From CAVQKZ01 sp963837325 (GTDB lineage: Bacteria; Actinomycetota; Actinomycetes; Mycobacteriales; Jatrophihabitantaceae): DNA of 64,000 bases. The notes beneath the pieces are model-generated. The model searched no databases, had not been told where the DNA came from, and worked only from the letters and a program-made list of their open reading frames with translations. The stretch spans positions 868,001 through 932,000 of the forward strand of contig CAWIMV010000001.1 in assembly GCA_963837325.1 (NCBI GenBank), given 5' to 3'. Shown here in pieces: positions 15,142-23,797 of this stretch (positions within the stretch are counted from its first letter, which is position 1; each line of letters begins with the position of its first letter). Both the position numbers and the translations under genes were made by a program.

Positions 15142-16091
15142 CCGAGTTCCCGCCCGCCCGGCCGGGACGCCACCATCGTCCCGTCCGGCGCCAGCACCGG
15201 CCCGCTCTCGCTGAGCGCTGCCAGCAGCGGGGATCGGGCCAACATCGCCACTCCTGCGCCGATCGCCACGCCGCCGACGGTGGCCGGCAGCAGCCACGGG
15301 CCCGTGCGGGTCATCTCGTTGTAGACGAGCACGCCCCACAAGATCGAGACCAGCGGGTCCATCAACGTGAAACCGGGCTGGGCCGCAAGCAGCGGGCCGG
15401 TGTGCAATGCCCACTGCATGAGCACCACACCCAGGACGCCGAACCCGATCGCGATGTAGGTCTGCCAGGTGGTGACCACACCGAGCACGCCGCGCTCGGA
15501 CAACTGCGTGACGACCTCCTTCACCAGGGTGGCGGTCAGCCCGAAGCTCGTCCCGGCAGAGGCGCCGAGCAGAGCGGTGCGCCAGAACGGGCGACCGCGA
15601 CGCGACCCCGCGACGAGCAACGCGATCGCACCCGCCGTACCGCCGCCGGCGAGCACGTAGGTCACGTGGGCGACGTGCGTCTCGTCGCCGGGCTGAGGAT
15701 TCAGGCTGGCGATCAGCCCGATCATGCCTGCCGTCATGACCAGAATGCTGGTCCACTCGGGCCGCCCGATCTGTCCGCCGAAGACCCGCGACGCGACGAG
15801 CACCGTCAGCGGCACCTCGAGGGTGATGATCGGCTCGACCGCGGACAGCTCGCCAAGTCCGAGCGCGACGGCTTGGAGCACGAACGAGCCGACCAGGCAG
15901 CTGAACCCGAGCATCCACACCGGCCGACGCGTCAGATCGCGCAGGAACGCCAGGCCGAACGGGCGGTCGCCTGGTTCGTCCAGGCTGGCCTTGCGCTGCA
16001 TGACGTTGCCCACAGCGTTGCCCGCCGCCGCGAGCGCCGCGCACAGGAAGCTGAGCAGCTGGGCCGCGTGGATCATCGGCGGTGGCTCCAC
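15138..16091 (-). CDS. DMT/EamA-superfamily transporter 1
   Basis: A 317-residue membrane protein with about nine to ten hydrophobic segments, in the two-repeat layout of drug/metabolite transporters of the actinobacterial EamA-like group. LGELSAVEPIITLEVPL and a later LMDPLVSILWGVLVYNE show the repeat-typical EP/LE pattern. It is the first gene of the gluconate operon, overlapping gluconokinase by four bases. Substrate unknown; coupling suggests sugar acid or related efflux, but this is inference. A start at 16076 (MIHAAQL) is also possible. A paralogue with the same build lies at 26278-27171 on the other side of the hopanoid locus. Confidence 0.78.
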   Translation of the reverse strand: MEPPPMIHAAQLLSFLCAALAAAGNAVGNVMQRKASLDEPGDRPFGLAFLRDLTRRPVWMLGFSCLVGSFVLQAVALGLGELSAVEPIITLEVPLTVLVASRVFGGQIGRPEWTSILVMTAGMIGLIASLNPQPGDETHVAHVTYVLAGGGTAGAIALLVAGSRRGRPFWRTALLGASAGTSFGLTATLVKEVVTQLSERGVLGVVTTWQTYIAIGFGVLGVVLMQWALHTGPLLAAQPGFTLMDPLVSILWGVLVYNEMTRTGPWLLPATVGGVAIGAGVAMLARSPLLAALSESGPVLAPDGTMVASRPGGRELG

Positions 16092-16165
16092 CGCACCGGC
16101 CGGGCCGCGCGGAAGCCGGGTCTAGCGCTCATACGTGGACGGTAACGGCTGTGGTCGACCGCGGG

Positions 16166-17551
16166 CTATTTCGTTCGTGCTTGCTTGATGAGTGTCTTGC
16201 CGAAGTCCCAAACCAGGCCGGAGCCGCTGTGCGCCTCTTCCATCACGTCGACGAACGCCGCCACGAACTGGTCGACCTCGGCCTCGCCGATGATGAGCGG
16301 CGGGATCAGCTTGATCACCTCGAGGTGGTCGCCGGAAACCTGGGTCAGGATGTGGTGGCGGTGGAACAAGGCGTGCACGATCGTCTGGGCGAACAGGCCC
16401 TTGCGTGCGGCCTGCAGCGCGGTCCACGAAGCCCGCAGCTTCCAGGATGACGGCCGGCCGAATTCGATCCCGATCATGAGACCGCGGCCGCGCACCTCCT
16501 GCACCAGCTCGTACCGGTCGACGAGGTCGGCCAGCCGGGACTGCAGCAGGTCGCCGGTCTTGCGGGCATTCTCCATGATCGCGTCGCTCGCCATGACGTG
16601 CAGCGTGGCCAGTCCGGCGGCCATGGCCTGGGCGTTCGACCCGAAGGTCGAGTCGTGCACCAGCACGCGGTCCATCGACGAGTAGACCTTCTGGAAGACC
16701 CAGTCGGGGCCGACGGTCGCGCCCACGGGGATGTAGCCGCCCGACAGCGCCTTGGCCGTCACGACGAGGTCGGGCTGGACGCCGTCGTGCTCATAGGCGA
16801 AGAAGTCGCCGGTGCGGCCGACCCCGCACTGCACTTCGTCGGTGATGAGCAGGGCCTTGTGGCGGCGGAGCAGGTCGTGGGCGGCGGCCAGGAAGCCTTC
16901 GGGCGCGACCGCGACGCCCTTGCCCTGGATCGGCTCGACCACGAGGGCCGCGACACCGCCGCGGCGCAACTCCCGCTCGAGCGCGGCGAGGTCTCCGAAC
17001 GGGATCGCGGTGTCGGGCAGCAGAGGCCCGAAGCCGTCGCGGAACTCGGCCGCGCCGTTGACCGACAGCGAACCGGTGGTCAGGCCGTGAAACGCGTGGT
17101 CGGCATAGAGGATGCGGGTCCGGCCGGTGGCGAAGCGGGCGAATTTCAGCGCCGCTTCGACGGCCTCGGTTCCGCTGTTCGAGAAGTAGACCCGGTCGAG
17201 GTGGGGGACCCGTTCGAGCAGCGCCTCGGCGAGCAGTCCGGCGAGTGGGGGCGCGTCGAACTGGGTCAGATCGGCCAGGTCGGCGTCGAGGACGTCGTGG
17301 ATGGCCGCCCGGACGGCCGGATGGTGGCGACCCAGGGCGAACACCCCGAAACCGGCGAGCATGTCCAGGTACTGCTGGCCCTCGTCGTCGTACAGGTAGG
17401 CGCCGTCGGCCCGGGTGTAGGTCTTGTCGAAACCGATGGCGTGCAGCATCCGGGGCAGCTGCGGGTTCAGCAAGCGCCGATGCAGGTCGTACCGCTCGCC
17501 GCCACGCCGGGCGAGCAGGTCCCGCAGGTCGAACGCGCTGTTGGGCTCCAT
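16166..17551 (-). CDS. hpnO: Class III aminotransferase, probable hopanoid HpnO
   Basis: A 461-residue pyridoxal-phosphate enzyme of the acetylornithine/ornithine aminotransferase class. SNSGTEAVEAALKFAR (about 124-139) binds cofactor phosphate, LITDEVQCG has the cofactor Asp at 238, and the Schiff-base Lys is 267 in TAKALSGG. In hopanoid-making bacteria HpnO converts the oxidised ribosylhopane side chain to aminobacteriohopanetriol. Its place directly divergent from hpnC-hpnH is the main reason to choose HpnO over a general aminotransferase. The ATG at 17551 was taken because similarity begins there; an upstream extension exists but lacks a ribosome site. Family confident, exact substrate inferred. 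Confidence 0.82.
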   Translation of the reverse strand: MEPNSAFDLRDLLARRGGERYDLHRRLLNPQLPRMLHAIGFDKTYTRADGAYLYDDEGQQYLDMLAGFGVFALGRHHPAVRAAIHDVLDADLADLTQFDAPPLAGLLAEALLERVPHLDRVYFSNSGTEAVEAALKFARFATGRTRILYADHAFHGLTTGSLSVNGAAEFRDGFGPLLPDTAIPFGDLAALERELRRGGVAALVVEPIQGKGVAVAPEGFLAAAHDLLRRHKALLITDEVQCGVGRTGDFFAYEHDGVQPDLVVTAKALSGGYIPVGATVGPDWVFQKVYSSMDRVLVHDSTFGSNAQAMAAGLATLHVMASDAIMENARKTGDLLQSRLADLVDRYELVQEVRGRGLMIGIEFGRPSSWKLRASWTALQAARKGLFAQTIVHALFHRHHILTQVSGDHLEVIKLIPPLIIGEAEVDQFVAAFVDVMEEAHSGSGLVWDFGKTLIKQARTK

Positions 17552-17628
17552 GCGAATTCCGGACCTTTCCCGCACGCAGGACCAGCGCGCGTCACCGCCG
17601 TCTGTGCTGCAGATTAGTCGAAACCGGC

Positions 17629-17642
17629 TTGCCGTTCGGCAA
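17629..17642. promoter_or_regulatory. Palindrome in hpnO-hpnC divergent region
   Basis: TTGCCG-TT-CGGCAA is a perfect inverted repeat with 6-base arms and a 2-base spacer, located between the two divergent hopanoid transcription units. It is placed 78 bases upstream of the hpnO start and about 105 bases upstream of the hpnC start, where a shared operator would be expected. No matching regulator is encoded nearby. Confidence 0.3.
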
Positions 17643-17708
17643 ACGGCTGGCATCGTCAGTAAGGTCTACCCTGATGCAACTGAGCCGAGAAGGTTAGCTA
17701 GGCAAACG

Positions 17709-17714
17709 TATTAT
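17709..17714 (+). promoter_or_regulatory. Possible -10 element for the hopanoid operon
   Basis: TATTAT, five of six matches to the -10 consensus, lies 32 bases before the hpnC ATG. No convincing -35 element is found 16-18 bases upstream, so an activator or another sigma factor may be needed, or the match is accidental. Confidence 0.3.
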
Positions 17715-17746
17715 CCGTGGTGCCTGTCGGGGTGGGTGGCCGGAAC

Positions 17747-18613
17747 ATGAGCGAGCTCGACGCGGGGCGCGATGGCGCAGCGCTCGTGCTGGCCCGCGTC
17801 GCCGAACTGGCCCGCCCGCAGATGGCGGCGGAAAACTTCCCGGTCGCGCTGCGGCTTGTGCCGCGCGGGCCCCGCGATCAGCTGACCCGCGTCTACGTCT
17901 TTGCTCGGTTCGTCGACGATGTCGGCGACGAGGCCCCCGGCGATCGCAAGCTGCTGCTGGACGCTGTTGACGCCGACGTGCGGGCGCTGCCGGCGGGCCA
18001 AGCGCAACTGGGCCCGGTTGCCGGGCTGCGTTCGGTCCTGCAGCAGCATGCTGCCCCGCTCGATCCGCTACTCGATCTGATCGAGGCGAATCGGGTCGAC
18101 CAGGGGACTCGGCGCTACGAGAGCTTCGATGACCTGCTCGACTACTGCCGGCTGTCGGCGGCACCGATCGGCCGGCTGGTGCTGTACATCGCCGAGGCCG
18201 GCACCGAGCAGAACGTGCAGGATTCCGACGCGGTGTGTGCCGCGCTCCAGGTGCTCGAACACTGCCAGGATGTCGGTGAGGACGCCCGCGCCGGCCGGAT
18301 CTACCTGCCCCTCGCCGATCTCCGCGCCGCCGGGGTCGCCGAGACCGAGCTGACCGGCGTCACCACGAGCCCGCAGCTGCGCGAGGTGGTGGCGGCCCAG
18401 GTCGAACGCTCGCTGGGCCTGTTGCAGGGGGGACCCGCGCTCGTGCGTCGGCTGTCGGGGTGGGCGCGCGTCGCCGTGGCCGGCTACGTGGCCGGCGGGT
18501 TGGCCACTGCCTCGGCGCTGCGCCGCGCCGACTACGACGTGCTCGCCCGGTCGGTCCGGCCCGGCAAAGCGGTAACCGCAGCGCACGCGATCCGCCTGGT
18601 GGCGGGACGGTGA
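17747..18613 (+). CDS. hpnC: Squalene synthase HpnC
   Basis: A 288-residue trans-isoprenyl synthase-like protein. It has FARFVDDVGDE, the first Asp-rich site, and EHCQDVGEDARAGRIYLP, the second. HpnC rearranges presqualene or hydroxysqualene intermediates in the HpnCDE route from farnesyl diphosphate to squalene. The ATG at 17747 was preferred over the GTG at 17717, as the extra ten residues are not family-like. It heads the hopanoid operon; its TGA overlaps the GTG of hpnD (GTGA), implying translational coupling. Cytoplasmic or membrane-associated, with no transmembrane segment of its own. Confidence 0.9.
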   Translation: MSELDAGRDGAALVLARVAELARPQMAAENFPVALRLVPRGPRDQLTRVYVFARFVDDVGDEAPGDRKLLLDAVDADVRALPAGQAQLGPVAGLRSVLQQHAAPLDPLLDLIEANRVDQGTRRYESFDDLLDYCRLSAAPIGRLVLYIAEAGTEQNVQDSDAVCAALQVLEHCQDVGEDARAGRIYLPLADLRAAGVAETELTGVTTSPQLREVVAAQVERSLGLLQGGPALVRRLSGWARVAVAGYVAGGLATASALRRADYDVLARSVRPGKAVTAAHAIRLVAGR

Positions 18614-19506
18614 CGGTGGCCAGCTCAGCGACCATCCTCGAGGCCTACGAAGAGTGCGAGCGGATCACTCGCGAACAGGCTCGCAACTTCTCGTGGGGCA
18701 TCCGGCTGCTGCCCAAATCCAAGCGGGGTGCCCTCTCGGCCGTCTATGCCGTGGCTCGCCGGGTCGACGACATCGGCGACGGCGTGCTACCCGCCGACGA
18801 GAAGCTGAGGCTGCTGGCCGAGGCCCGGGCCGGCGCCACCGCGCCGAACGAGCACCACGACGACCCGGTGCTGCTCGCCCTCGACGATGCGGCTCAGCGG
18901 CTGCCGATCCCACTGAGCGCCTTCGGCGAACTGGTCGACGGCTGCGAAATGGACGTCGTAGGGCGCAGCTACGACGACCTCGACGATCTGATCGAGTACT
19001 GCCGGTGCGTCGCCGGCTCCATCGGCCGGCTGTCGCTGGGCGTGTTCAACCCCGCGCTCTCGGCGGCCGAATCCGCTCGAGCGTCGGAATTGGCCGACTC
19101 CCTCGGAGTTGCTCTGCAGCTGACCAATATCCTGCGCGACGTGCGTGAAGATCTCGGCAACGGTCGGGTTTACCTGCCCAGCAAGGACCTCGCGTCCTTC
19201 GGCTGCGAACTCGCCGTGCGGGCGGACGGCAGTCTCGACCCCCAGGATGGCGCGCTCGCTGAGGTGATCCGCTTCGAAGCGGCGCGGGCTTGGGGGTGGT
19301 ACGACCGCGGTCTGCAGTTGCTCGACCTGCTCGACCGGCGCAGTGCGGCGTGCTGCGCTGCCATGGCTGGGATCTACCGCGAACTGCTGCAACGCATCGC
19401 GTCCGATCCGAGCCTGGTGATGAACGGACGGGCGGCGTTGCCCGGCCGCGACAAGCTGCGGGTCGCGCTGCGTTCGCTCGCCGGCAGCGGTGGCAGCCAT
19501 GCCTGA
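18610..19506 (+). CDS. hpnD: Presqualene diphosphate synthase HpnD
   Basis: A 298-residue squalene/phytoene synthase family enzyme. NFSWGIRLLPKSKR near residue 24, ARRVDDIGDG (first Asp-rich motif, about 47-56) and NILRDVREDLGNGRVYLP (second motif) are intact. HpnD condenses two farnesyl diphosphates to presqualene diphosphate. Start is the GTG at 18610, overlapping the hpnC stop; an in-frame longer reading exists but lies within hpnC. The stop overlaps the hpnE start by eight bases. It resembles the neighbouring hpnC, as expected for paralogous partners. Confidence 0.92.
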   Translation: MTVASSATILEAYEECERITREQARNFSWGIRLLPKSKRGALSAVYAVARRVDDIGDGVLPADEKLRLLAEARAGATAPNEHHDDPVLLALDDAAQRLPIPLSAFGELVDGCEMDVVGRSYDDLDDLIEYCRCVAGSIGRLSLGVFNPALSAAESARASELADSLGVALQLTNILRDVREDLGNGRVYLPSKDLASFGCELAVRADGSLDPQDGALAEVIRFEAARAWGWYDRGLQLLDLLDRRSAACCAAMAGIYRELLQRIASDPSLVMNGRAALPGRDKLRVALRSLAGSGGSHA

Positions 19507-20863
19507 GTCCGAAGTCATCGTGGTGGGCGGCGGGCTGGCCGGGATCTCGGCCGCCCTCCGGCTCGCCGACGGCGGCCGAGCCGTAACCCTCATCGAGGGC
19601 CGCCCCCGGCTCGGCGGAGCCGCGTTCTCGTTCCGCCGCGGCGCCCTCACCATCGACAACGGCCAGCACGTGTTCCTGCGGTGTTGCGAGGCCTACCGCT
19701 GGCTGCTCGACCGGCTCGGTGTCGCCGAGCAGGTCGTGCTGCAATCCCGGCTCGACATCCCGGTGCTACGGGCCGATGGCCGCTCGGCCCGACTGCGGCG
19801 CCTACCGGGCGTGCCCGCACCCCTGCACCTGTCCGCCGCGCTCGCGGGATACGGGCTGCTCAGCCCGGCCGACCGCCTGCGGGCGGTCCGCGGCGCATTG
19901 GCGCTGCGGACGCTCAATCCGGCCGACCCGGCGCTGGATCGCCAAACCCTCGGCGGCTTTCTGCGCCGCCATGGCCAGAACGATGCGACGATCGCCCGGC
20001 TCTGGGGCATCATTGCCACCGCCACTCTGAACATCGATCCCGACCACGCGTCGCTGGCGCTGGCGGCCAAGGTCTTTCGTACCGGTCTGCTCGACCATGC
20101 CCCGGCCGCGGACGTCGGCTACGCCGGCGTCCCGCTCGGGGAACTGCATTCGGACGCGGCCCAGCGGGCACTCGCGGCCAGCGGGGTCGAGGTGCTCCTC
20201 GGCGACCGGGTCGAATCGGTTGAGCCCGGGTGGGTCGTGCGGGTGGGCGGCCCGGCCGGCACGCAGAACTGGCAGGCTGACTCGGTCGTGCTGGCGACGC
20301 CCCATCGCGAGGCCTTGGCCACCGTGCCCGCCCTGGCCGACACCCCGGTTGCGGCGGCGGAGGGGCTGGACGCCGCGCCGATCGTCAACGTGCACGTCAT
20401 GTACGACCGCCGCGTCACCGACCTGCCCTTCGCCGCCTGCGTCGACTCGCCGGTGCAGTGGTTCTTCGACCGCACCGACACGTCGGGCTTCGGCCGGGAG
20501 CGCCCCGGCGGCCAGTACCTCGCCGTCACCGTCTCCGCCGCCGACGACGTCATCGACGAGCCGAGCCGCCCACTTAGAGAGCGTTTTGTGGCCGAACTTG
20601 CCCGGCTGCTCCCGCCCGCCCGCAACGCAGAGGTGCTCGACGCGTTCGTCACCCGCGAGCGCCGTGCCACGTTCCGGCAGGCGACGGGCAGCGCGGCCCT
20701 GCGCCCCACCAGCGATTCCGGCCTCGCCGGCCTCTGGCTGGCCGGGGCGTGGACGGCGACCGGCTGGCCGGACACGATGGAAAGCGCGGTGCGAAGCGGC
20801 GTGACCGCGGCCGAGTCGCTCCTGCAGGTCCAGCCCGACAACGCATTGGGATTTGCCGCATGA
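19499..20863 (+). CDS. hpnE: Hydroxysqualene dehydroxylase HpnE
   Basis: A 454-residue flavin amine-oxidase-like protein. The N-terminal dinucleotide site VVGGGLAGISAALRLA (about 8-23) is followed by GGAAFSFRRGALTIDNGQH-type sequence, and the C-terminal FAD-binding end has GLWLAGAWTATGWPDTMESAV. HpnE reductively removes the hydroxyl of hydroxysqualene, the last step to squalene in the HpnCDE route. The ATG at 19499 overlaps hpnD, and the stop overlaps the polyprenyl synthase start as ATGA. Domain order and length agree with the family. Confidence 0.92.
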   Translation: MPESEVIVVGGGLAGISAALRLADGGRAVTLIEGRPRLGGAAFSFRRGALTIDNGQHVFLRCCEAYRWLLDRLGVAEQVVLQSRLDIPVLRADGRSARLRRLPGVPAPLHLSAALAGYGLLSPADRLRAVRGALALRTLNPADPALDRQTLGGFLRRHGQNDATIARLWGIIATATLNIDPDHASLALAAKVFRTGLLDHAPAADVGYAGVPLGELHSDAAQRALAASGVEVLLGDRVESVEPGWVVRVGGPAGTQNWQADSVVLATPHREALATVPALADTPVAAAEGLDAAPIVNVHVMYDRRVTDLPFAACVDSPVQWFFDRTDTSGFGRERPGGQYLAVTVSAADDVIDEPSRPLRERFVAELARLLPPARNAEVLDAFVTRERRATFRQATGSAALRPTSDSGLAGLWLAGAWTATGWPDTMESAVRSGVTAAESLLQVQPDNALGFAA

Positions 20864-21879
20864 CCGACCGTGCCGCCGAAGCCATCGCGCGCGTCCGCGC
20901 GCTGGTGCTGCCCGCTCTCCGGGCGGCAGTCGAGGACATCGCCGACCCGCACATGCGGCTGGTGGCCAGTTACCAGATGGGCTGGTGCACGGCCGGCGGC
21001 CAGCCGGTGGACGGCGGTGGCGGCAAGGCGATTCGACCGACGCTGGCCGTTCTTGCCGCCGAGGCCGCGGGCGGAGCGGCCGCCGACGCGCTCGCTCCGG
21101 CCGTCGCCGTCGAGTTGGTGCACAACTTCTCCTTGTTGCACGACGACGTGATGGACCGCGACACCGAACGCCGGCACCGCCCGACCGGCTGGGTGATCTT
21201 CGGCGAGGGTCAGGCGATCCTGGCCGGGAACGCCATGCTCACCGCAGCCGTCGAGGTGCTGGTGCGGGCTGGTGAACCGGGCCGGCGCAGCCTGCCGGAG
21301 CTGCTGAGCTCCACTCAGCGCCTCATCAGTGGCCAGTCCGAGGACCTCCTCCTCGAGGATCGCCCCGGCGCCACCCTCGCCGAGGTGCTGCACATGGAGG
21401 CCGGCAAGACCGCCGCCCTGTTGGCGTGCTGCACGGCCATGGGCTCGCTCGCGGTCGGCGCACCGGCCGCGGTCGTCGACGCGCTGGCAGCCTTCGGCCA
21501 CGAGCTCGGGATGGCCTTTCAGTTGGTCGACGACATCCTCGGCGTCACCGGCGATCCGGCTGTCACCGGCAAATCGTCGTCGTCCGACGTGCGTGCGGGT
21601 AAGCGAAGCGCGCCGATCGTGGCCGCGCTGTCAAGCGGCAGCGACGCATCCCGGCAGCTGGCCGCGTTGCTCGCCACCGGGCCGCTCACGGCCCAGGACG
21701 ACGTCACCCAGGCGACCAAACTGATCGACGAGGCCGGTGGCCTGGCCTGGGCCGCACGCGAGGCCGACAGCCGACTGGCCCGGGCGCTCGCCCATTTGGA
21801 CGGCCTCGGTTCCCCGAACCCGGGCGCGGTCGCCGATCTCGCCGCGTTGGCTCGCTACGTGGTGGACCGCGACCGATGA
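20860..21879 (+). CDS. Polyprenyl (probably farnesyl) diphosphate synthase
   Basis: A 339-residue all-alpha trans-prenyltransferase. GKAIRPT near 55-61, the first Asp-rich motif DDVMD at 95-99 and the second motif in FQLVDDILG near 226-234 are present. The enzyme condenses isopentenyl diphosphate with an allylic primer. In a hopanoid operon the expected product is farnesyl diphosphate for HpnD, although chain length cannot be proven. The residues before the first motif (HNFSLLH) lack a bulky aromatic pair directly adjacent, so a longer product is also possible. Coupled to hpnE by ATGA overlap and 16 bases ahead of shc. Confidence 0.9.
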   Translation: MTDRAAEAIARVRALVLPALRAAVEDIADPHMRLVASYQMGWCTAGGQPVDGGGGKAIRPTLAVLAAEAAGGAAADALAPAVAVELVHNFSLLHDDVMDRDTERRHRPTGWVIFGEGQAILAGNAMLTAAVEVLVRAGEPGRRSLPELLSSTQRLISGQSEDLLLEDRPGATLAEVLHMEAGKTAALLACCTAMGSLAVGAPAAVVDALAAFGHELGMAFQLVDDILGVTGDPAVTGKSSSSDVRAGKRSAPIVAALSSGSDASRQLAALLATGPLTAQDDVTQATKLIDEAGGLAWAAREADSRLARALAHLDGLGSPNPGAVADLAALARYVVDRDR

Positions 21880-21895
21880 CCAGCCGGAGGTCCGG

Positions 21896-23797
21896 GTGAC
21901 CACCCTGAGCCAGACCAACCTCGCCGACGACGTCTGCGCGGCGGTCGAACGCGCCCAGGCGCATCTCGTGGCCCGGCAGGCGCCGGCCGGTTGGTGGAAG
22001 GGCGAGCTGCGCACCAACGTGACGATGGACGCCGAAGATCTACTCCTTCGCCAGTTCCTGGGGATTCTGTCGAGCGACGATCTCGGGCCGGCCGCGCGTT
22101 GGATCCGCTCGCAACAGCGCACCGACGGAACCTGGGCGAATTTCGAAGGCGGCCCGGCCGATCTGTCCACGACGATCGAGGCCTACGCCGCCCTTCGGCT
22201 GGCTGGCGATTCTCCCGACCAGGCGCACATGCGGGCGGCTCGTGAGTTCGTCCTCGCTCACGGTGGCATCGAGGCGAGCCGGGTGTTCACCCGGATCTGG
22301 CTGGCGCTGTTCGGCGAATGGTCCTGGGACGATCTGCCGGCTATGCCGCCCGAGTTGGTGCTGTTGCCCAAGTGGGCTCCGCTCAACGTCTACGACTGGG
22401 CCTGTTGGGCCCGACAGACCGTCGTGCCGATCACCATCGTCGCGACGCTGCGTCCGGCGCGGCCATTGCCGTTCAGCCTGGCCGAGTTGCGCACCGGGCA
22501 GCACCCGCCGACGGCCAACAAGGGCCTCGTCGCCAGGGCGTTCAACCTGCTCGACCGCGCCCTCAAGGCCTACGACCGGCTGCCGCTGCACCCGGGCCGG
22601 ACCACCGCGTTCCGACGTTCGGCCGAGTGGATCATCGCTCGGCAAGAGGCCGACGGCGGGTGGGGCGGCATCCAGCCGCCGTGGGTGTACTCCATCCTCG
22701 CCCTGAACCTGCTGGGCTACTCCCTCGAGCATCCCGTGCTGGTCGCCGCGATAAATGGGCTGGACGGCTTCCTGATCCACGAGCAGACTCCCGACGGTGT
22801 TGTCCGTCGCCTCGAGGCCTGCCAATCCCCGGTGTGGGACGCCTGCCTCGCTGTGACCGCACTGCTCGACTCCGGAATGGCGCCCGACGACCCTGCGGTC
22901 GTGCGGGCCGCCGAGTGGCTGCTGGCTGAGGAGATCAGGGTCACGGGCGACTGGGCCGTCAAACGCCCGCACCTCGAGCCGGCCGGCTGGGCTTTCGAAT
23001 TCGCCAACGATCTGTATCCCGACATCGACGACACGGCCGAGGTGGTGCTGGCGCTGCGTCGAGTCGGGGACCGGATCGTGCCGGGCGTCTCGGCTGCGGT
23101 CGAGCGTGGGATCCGGTGGACGGTCGGGATGCAGTCGCGCGACGGCGGCTGGGGCGCGTTCGACGCGGACAACACCCGTCGGATGATCGAGAAGCTCCCG
23201 TTCTGTGACTTCGGCGCGGTTATCGATCCGCCGTCGGCCGACGTGACCGCGCACGTCGTCGAGATGATCGGGCACTGCGACCTGGCCGACAGCGAACCCG
23301 GCCGGCGCGGAGTGCAGTGGCTGCTCGACTCCCAGGAGCCGGACGGCTCGTGGTTCGGTCGCTGGGGCGCGAACTACGTCTACGGCACCGGCGCGGCCGT
23401 GCCGGCCCTGGTCGCCGCCGGCCTGGCGCCCGAGTCGGGCCCACTGCGGCGAGCCGTCGCCTGGCTGGAAGCGCACCAGAACGCCGACGGCGGCTGGGGA
23501 GAGGATCTGCGCTCCTACGCAGACGACGGCTGGCGTGCCCGCGGCACGTCGACGGCGTCGCAGACCGCTTGGGCGTTGCTGGCGCTGCTCGCGGTCGACC
23601 CGACCACCGACGCCGTCGCTCGCGGGGTCGCCTGGCTGGTGGGAACCCAGCGCATCGACGGCGGCTGGGATGAAGATCTCTACACCGGTACTGGCTTCCC
23701 CGGCGATTTCTACATCAACTACGAGATGTACCGTGTGGTGTTTCCGCTCAGCGCGCTGGGGCGGTATCTGTCAGCGGTCGGGGAAGGTCCGTCATGA
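21896..23797 (+). CDS. shc: Squalene-hopene cyclase
   Basis: A 633-residue class II triterpene cyclase, standard family length. The catalytic acid motif DIDDT is at residues 376-380. At least five QW repeats are readable (QQRTDGTW, QEADGGWG, QSRDGGWGAF, QEPDGSW, QNADGGWG, QRIDGGWD), which brace the alpha-barrel. It cyclises squalene to hopene or hopanol at the inner membrane face as a monotopic protein. I chose the GTG at 21896 because GGAGG lies five bases before it; a longer in-frame reading runs back into the previous gene. Its stop overlaps the next gene as ATGA. Confidence 0.96.
   Translation: MTTLSQTNLADDVCAAVERAQAHLVARQAPAGWWKGELRTNVTMDAEDLLLRQFLGILSSDDLGPAARWIRSQQRTDGTWANFEGGPADLSTTIEAYAALRLAGDSPDQAHMRAAREFVLAHGGIEASRVFTRIWLALFGEWSWDDLPAMPPELVLLPKWAPLNVYDWACWARQTVVPITIVATLRPARPLPFSLAELRTGQHPPTANKGLVARAFNLLDRALKAYDRLPLHPGRTTAFRRSAEWIIARQEADGGWGGIQPPWVYSILALNLLGYSLEHPVLVAAINGLDGFLIHEQTPDGVVRRLEACQSPVWDACLAVTALLDSGMAPDDPAVVRAAEWLLAEEIRVTGDWAVKRPHLEPAGWAFEFANDLYPDIDDTAEVVLALRRVGDRIVPGVSAAVERGIRWTVGMQSRDGGWGAFDADNTRRMIEKLPFCDFGAVIDPPSADVTAHVVEMIGHCDLADSEPGRRGVQWLLDSQEPDGSWFGRWGANYVYGTGAAVPALVAAGLAPESGPLRRAVAWLEAHQNADGGWGEDLRSYADDGWRARGTSTASQTAWALLALLAVDPTTDAVARGVAWLVGTQRIDGGWDEDLYTGTGFPGDFYINYEMYRVVFPLSALGRYLSAVGEGPS

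Noticed and set aside
17690..17708. AGGTTAGCTAGGC resembles half of an IdeR/DtxR iron box
   Set aside because: Only one half-site matches; the second half fails in several conserved positions, and the hopanoid genes are not known iron targets.
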